25,222 nucleotides of DNA from DAOMNN01 sp035443825 (GTDB lineage: Bacteria > Pseudomonadota > Gammaproteobacteria > Burkholderiales > Rhodocyclaceae), in contig DAOMNN010000052.1 in assembly GCA_035443825.1 (NCBI GenBank), positions 1-25,222 on the forward strand, written 5' to 3'. The notes under the pieces are model-generated. The model saw nothing but the letters and a program-made list of their open reading frames with translations. It did no database searches and had not been told where the DNA came from. A program made the position numbers and the translations under genes. Shown here piece after piece: positions 23,551 to 25,222 of the stretch (its first letter is position 1; each line of letters starts with the position of its first letter).

Positions 23551-23814
23551 TCACTTCGGATTCGCATGTTCCTCGAGATAGTGCTTGAGAACCAGCTTGA
23601 GCTTGGCCGCATGCTTGTGATCGCCGCGATTACGCGCTGCGGCGATATCGTCGGCGATCATGCGCTTGATTCGTTTCTCGCCTTCGGGCGTATGGACCAA
23701 GTAACAGCCCAGTTCGACGGCGATCATCTCGGGCACGTGCTCGTGCTCCGCAATCGCCAGGACTTCCTCCTCGGTCAGGTCCGAGAGTTCGATGCAGTCC
23801 TGTATCGTGAGCAT
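23551..23814 (-). CDS. Conserved-looking small hypothetical protein, 87 residues
   Basis: Predicted soluble, mostly helical cytoplasmic protein. It begins M-L-T-I-Q-D-C-I-E-L-S-D-L-T-E-E-E-V-L, then a helix with A-E-H-E-H-V-P, then K-R-I-K-R-M-I-A-D-D-I-A-A-A and a Lys/His-rich C-terminus (K-H-A-A-K-L-K-L-V-L-K-H-Y-L-E-E-H). An AAGGAGA ribosome site seven or eight bases before the ATG makes the start secure and the gene credible. I do not recognise the family and do not assign a function. Its upstream region is lost in the N gap that starts 15 bases before the ATG, so its promoter and any operon partner are unknown. sbcD follows about 100 bp downstream on the same strand. Confidence 0.72.
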   Translation of the reverse strand: MLTIQDCIELSDLTEEEVLAIAEHEHVPEMIAVELGCYLVHTPEGEKRIKRMIADDIAAARNRGDHKHAAKLKLVLKHYLEEHANPK

Positions 23815-23829
23815 GATCCGTTCTCCTTC

Positions 23830-23929
23830 NNNNNNNNNNNNNNNNNNNNNNNNNNNNNNNNNNNNNNNNNNNNNNNNNNNNNNNNNNNNNNNNNNNNNNN
23901 NNNNNNNNNNNNNNNNNNNNNNNNNNNNN
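23830..23929. other. Assembly gap (100 N)
   Basis: Exactly 100 N, a conventional placeholder for a gap of unknown size. It removes the end of the EAL-HDOD gene and the upstream region of the 87-residue gene. Distances across it should not be trusted. Confidence 0.98.
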
Positions 23930-25199
23930 CCTCGGAAATTTCGTTGACCCACGCCATCGATTCGATCTCGGCGCGCGTCAGATCGTTCAGCCCGATATTG
24001 CGGAATTGCCCCAGAACTTCGTCTGCGCCCTTGCGGTCGGCCTGCTCCACGTACTCGGCGAGCATCAGCAGGCGACCCAGCTCCCCTTCGCGCCGCTGCA
24101 GTGCTGCGGAGATGTCGTCAGCGATGTTGAGCTGCCGGGAGATTTCCTCGAAGGACATGCCGAGAAGCACATCGATAAAGGAAAGGATCCCCGTCATGAA
24201 CGCCGCATCGCGGAAGGTCGTCGAATCGCGCTCCTGACCTGCGAGAACCTCCATCAATCGGGCACGTCCTGCAGCGAGCTGCATCAGTGGACTCGGATAG
24301 GGGGCGTTCGGCCGGACCGTAAACAGCAACAACTGGAGCCAGCGCTGGAGCTGACGCCGGCCGATCAGCATGAGCGCCTGGGAGACCGACCCGATCTTTC
24401 TGCTGCGGCCGCTCGCCGCGGAGTTTACCAACCTCATCAGATTGACCGTCAGCACGGGATTGTGCTTGAACGCTTCCTCGATCTCACGTGTATCGGCATC
24501 GCGAAGCACAAGATCCAGGAGCTTGAGCAGGCCGAATGCCGATGGGTCCGTGCGCCGCGACGTGAGCACGGAAGGGCGGGCGAAGTAATAGCCCTGGAAG
24601 AGGTCGAAGCCTAGCTCGCGGCAAAAGCGCGCCAGCTCCTCGCTGTCGACCTTCTCCGCGACCAGCGTCACCGGCCAGTGCCGGAGCCGTCCGACCACAG
24701 CGCGAAGCTGATCCCGGTCGTACTCGAGCAGGTCGATCTTCACAAGGTCGACGATGTCGAGCAGGGGCAGATAGGCGTCCTGATAGACGAAATCGTCGAG
24801 CGCGATCGAATAGCCCGCGGCCCTGAGCTCACGGCAGCGCGCGACCACCCCCGCACTTACATCGACCGTTTCGAGCAGTTCGAGCACCACCTGCTCTGCG
24901 GGCAGCAACTCGATCATGTCGCTGAACAGCATCTCGGCGTTGACGTTGATGAAACCGCGATGCGGACCGAGGACTGCAGACACGCCGATATGTCCGAACG
25001 CGTGGGAGATAACGCTTGCAGTGGCCTGTGCGTCGTCGCTCACATTGCTGGAGTTCTCCGCACTCGCGCGAAAAAGCAGCTCGTATCCCACGAGGCGCTC
25101 GTCGCGATCCAGGATGGGCTGACGCCCGAGAAATATCTCTTCAACGGCCAAGACAGATTGCTCCGAACTGAGCGGACCATTAACCCGAATTACACCCAT
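23930..25199 (-). CDS. EAL-HDOD signalling protein (YuxH/CdgJ-like), 3' end in gap
   Basis: Cytoplasmic regulator with an N-terminal EAL-like domain (about residues 20-210) and a C-terminal HDOD domain (about 215-400); 423 residues are visible before the N gap. The EAL motif itself reads E-L-L (Y-E-L-L-F-R), while other positions are kept: F-I-N-V-N, L-E-L-L-E, A-L-D-D-F, V-K-I-D, V-A-E-K-V and Q-G-Y-Y-F-A-R-P. Relatives take part in cyclic-di-GMP control of motility and attachment, some as active phosphodiesterases; activity here is uncertain. The ATG at 25199 has GGGAGG very close upstream; a TTG at 25151 with CGGAG nine bases before it is a real alternative and would start at A-V-E-E-I-F. 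The stop codon is not visible. Confidence 0.88.
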
Positions 25200-25222
25200 C
25201 CCCCTCCCAGCCTACCCTTGAG

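Overview
The window is GC-rich, densely packed chromosomal DNA from a Gram-negative denitrifier. Cytochrome cd1 nitrite reductase (nirS) followed by nirT and a NirB-like cytochrome, an alternative oxidase, SbcCD, a YcbB-type L,D-transpeptidase and an EAL-HDOD protein together suggest a betaproteobacterium, possibly of the Rhodocyclales (Thauera/Azoarcus relatives). That placement is inferred from gene content, not from a marker gene. A run of 100 N (23830-23929) shows that this is a scaffold and that one gene is cut by an assembly gap.

Layout. 1-1.8 kb: an alpha/beta hydrolase (-) faces away from a CsbD/PRC-barrel stress-type pair (+). 1.8-2.7 kb: a small zinc-ribbon protein translationally coupled to a di-iron alternative oxidase (-). 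3.1-9.2 kb: a four-gene peptide/oligopeptide ABC importer operon (-), with a membrane-anchored binding protein, two oversized permeases and a fused double ATPase. 9.4-10.6 kb: a lytic murein transglycosylase (+). 10.8-11.0 kb: a 47-residue secreted or lipoprotein gene (-) with its own promoter. 11.5-15.0 kb: nirS, then nirT and a NirB-like diheme cytochrome (+), with two FNR/Dnr-type boxes and terminators. 15.1-15.5 kb: a membrane zinc-ribbon protein (-). 15.8-18.3 kb: two divergent L,D-transpeptidases. 18.4-19.2 kb: an MscS channel (+). 19.25-23.45 kb: sbcD-sbcC (-). 23.5-25.2 kb: a small hypothetical protein, the N gap and an EAL-HDOD regulator (-).

Working together. NirS reduces nitrite to NO in the periplasm. 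NirT and the NirB-like cytochrome are candidate electron carriers from quinol. None of the heme d1 synthesis genes follows, so they must lie elsewhere. The alternative oxidase could take quinol electrons to oxygen when NO blocks heme-copper oxidases.

The most unusual feature is a pair of about 165-bp MITE-like elements with 19-bp terminal inverted repeats. They lie in the same orientation, one directly upstream of the zinc-ribbon/oxidase pair and one directly upstream of the nirS promoter. No transposase with these ends is in the window. No tRNA, rRNA, CRISPR array or prophage was seen.
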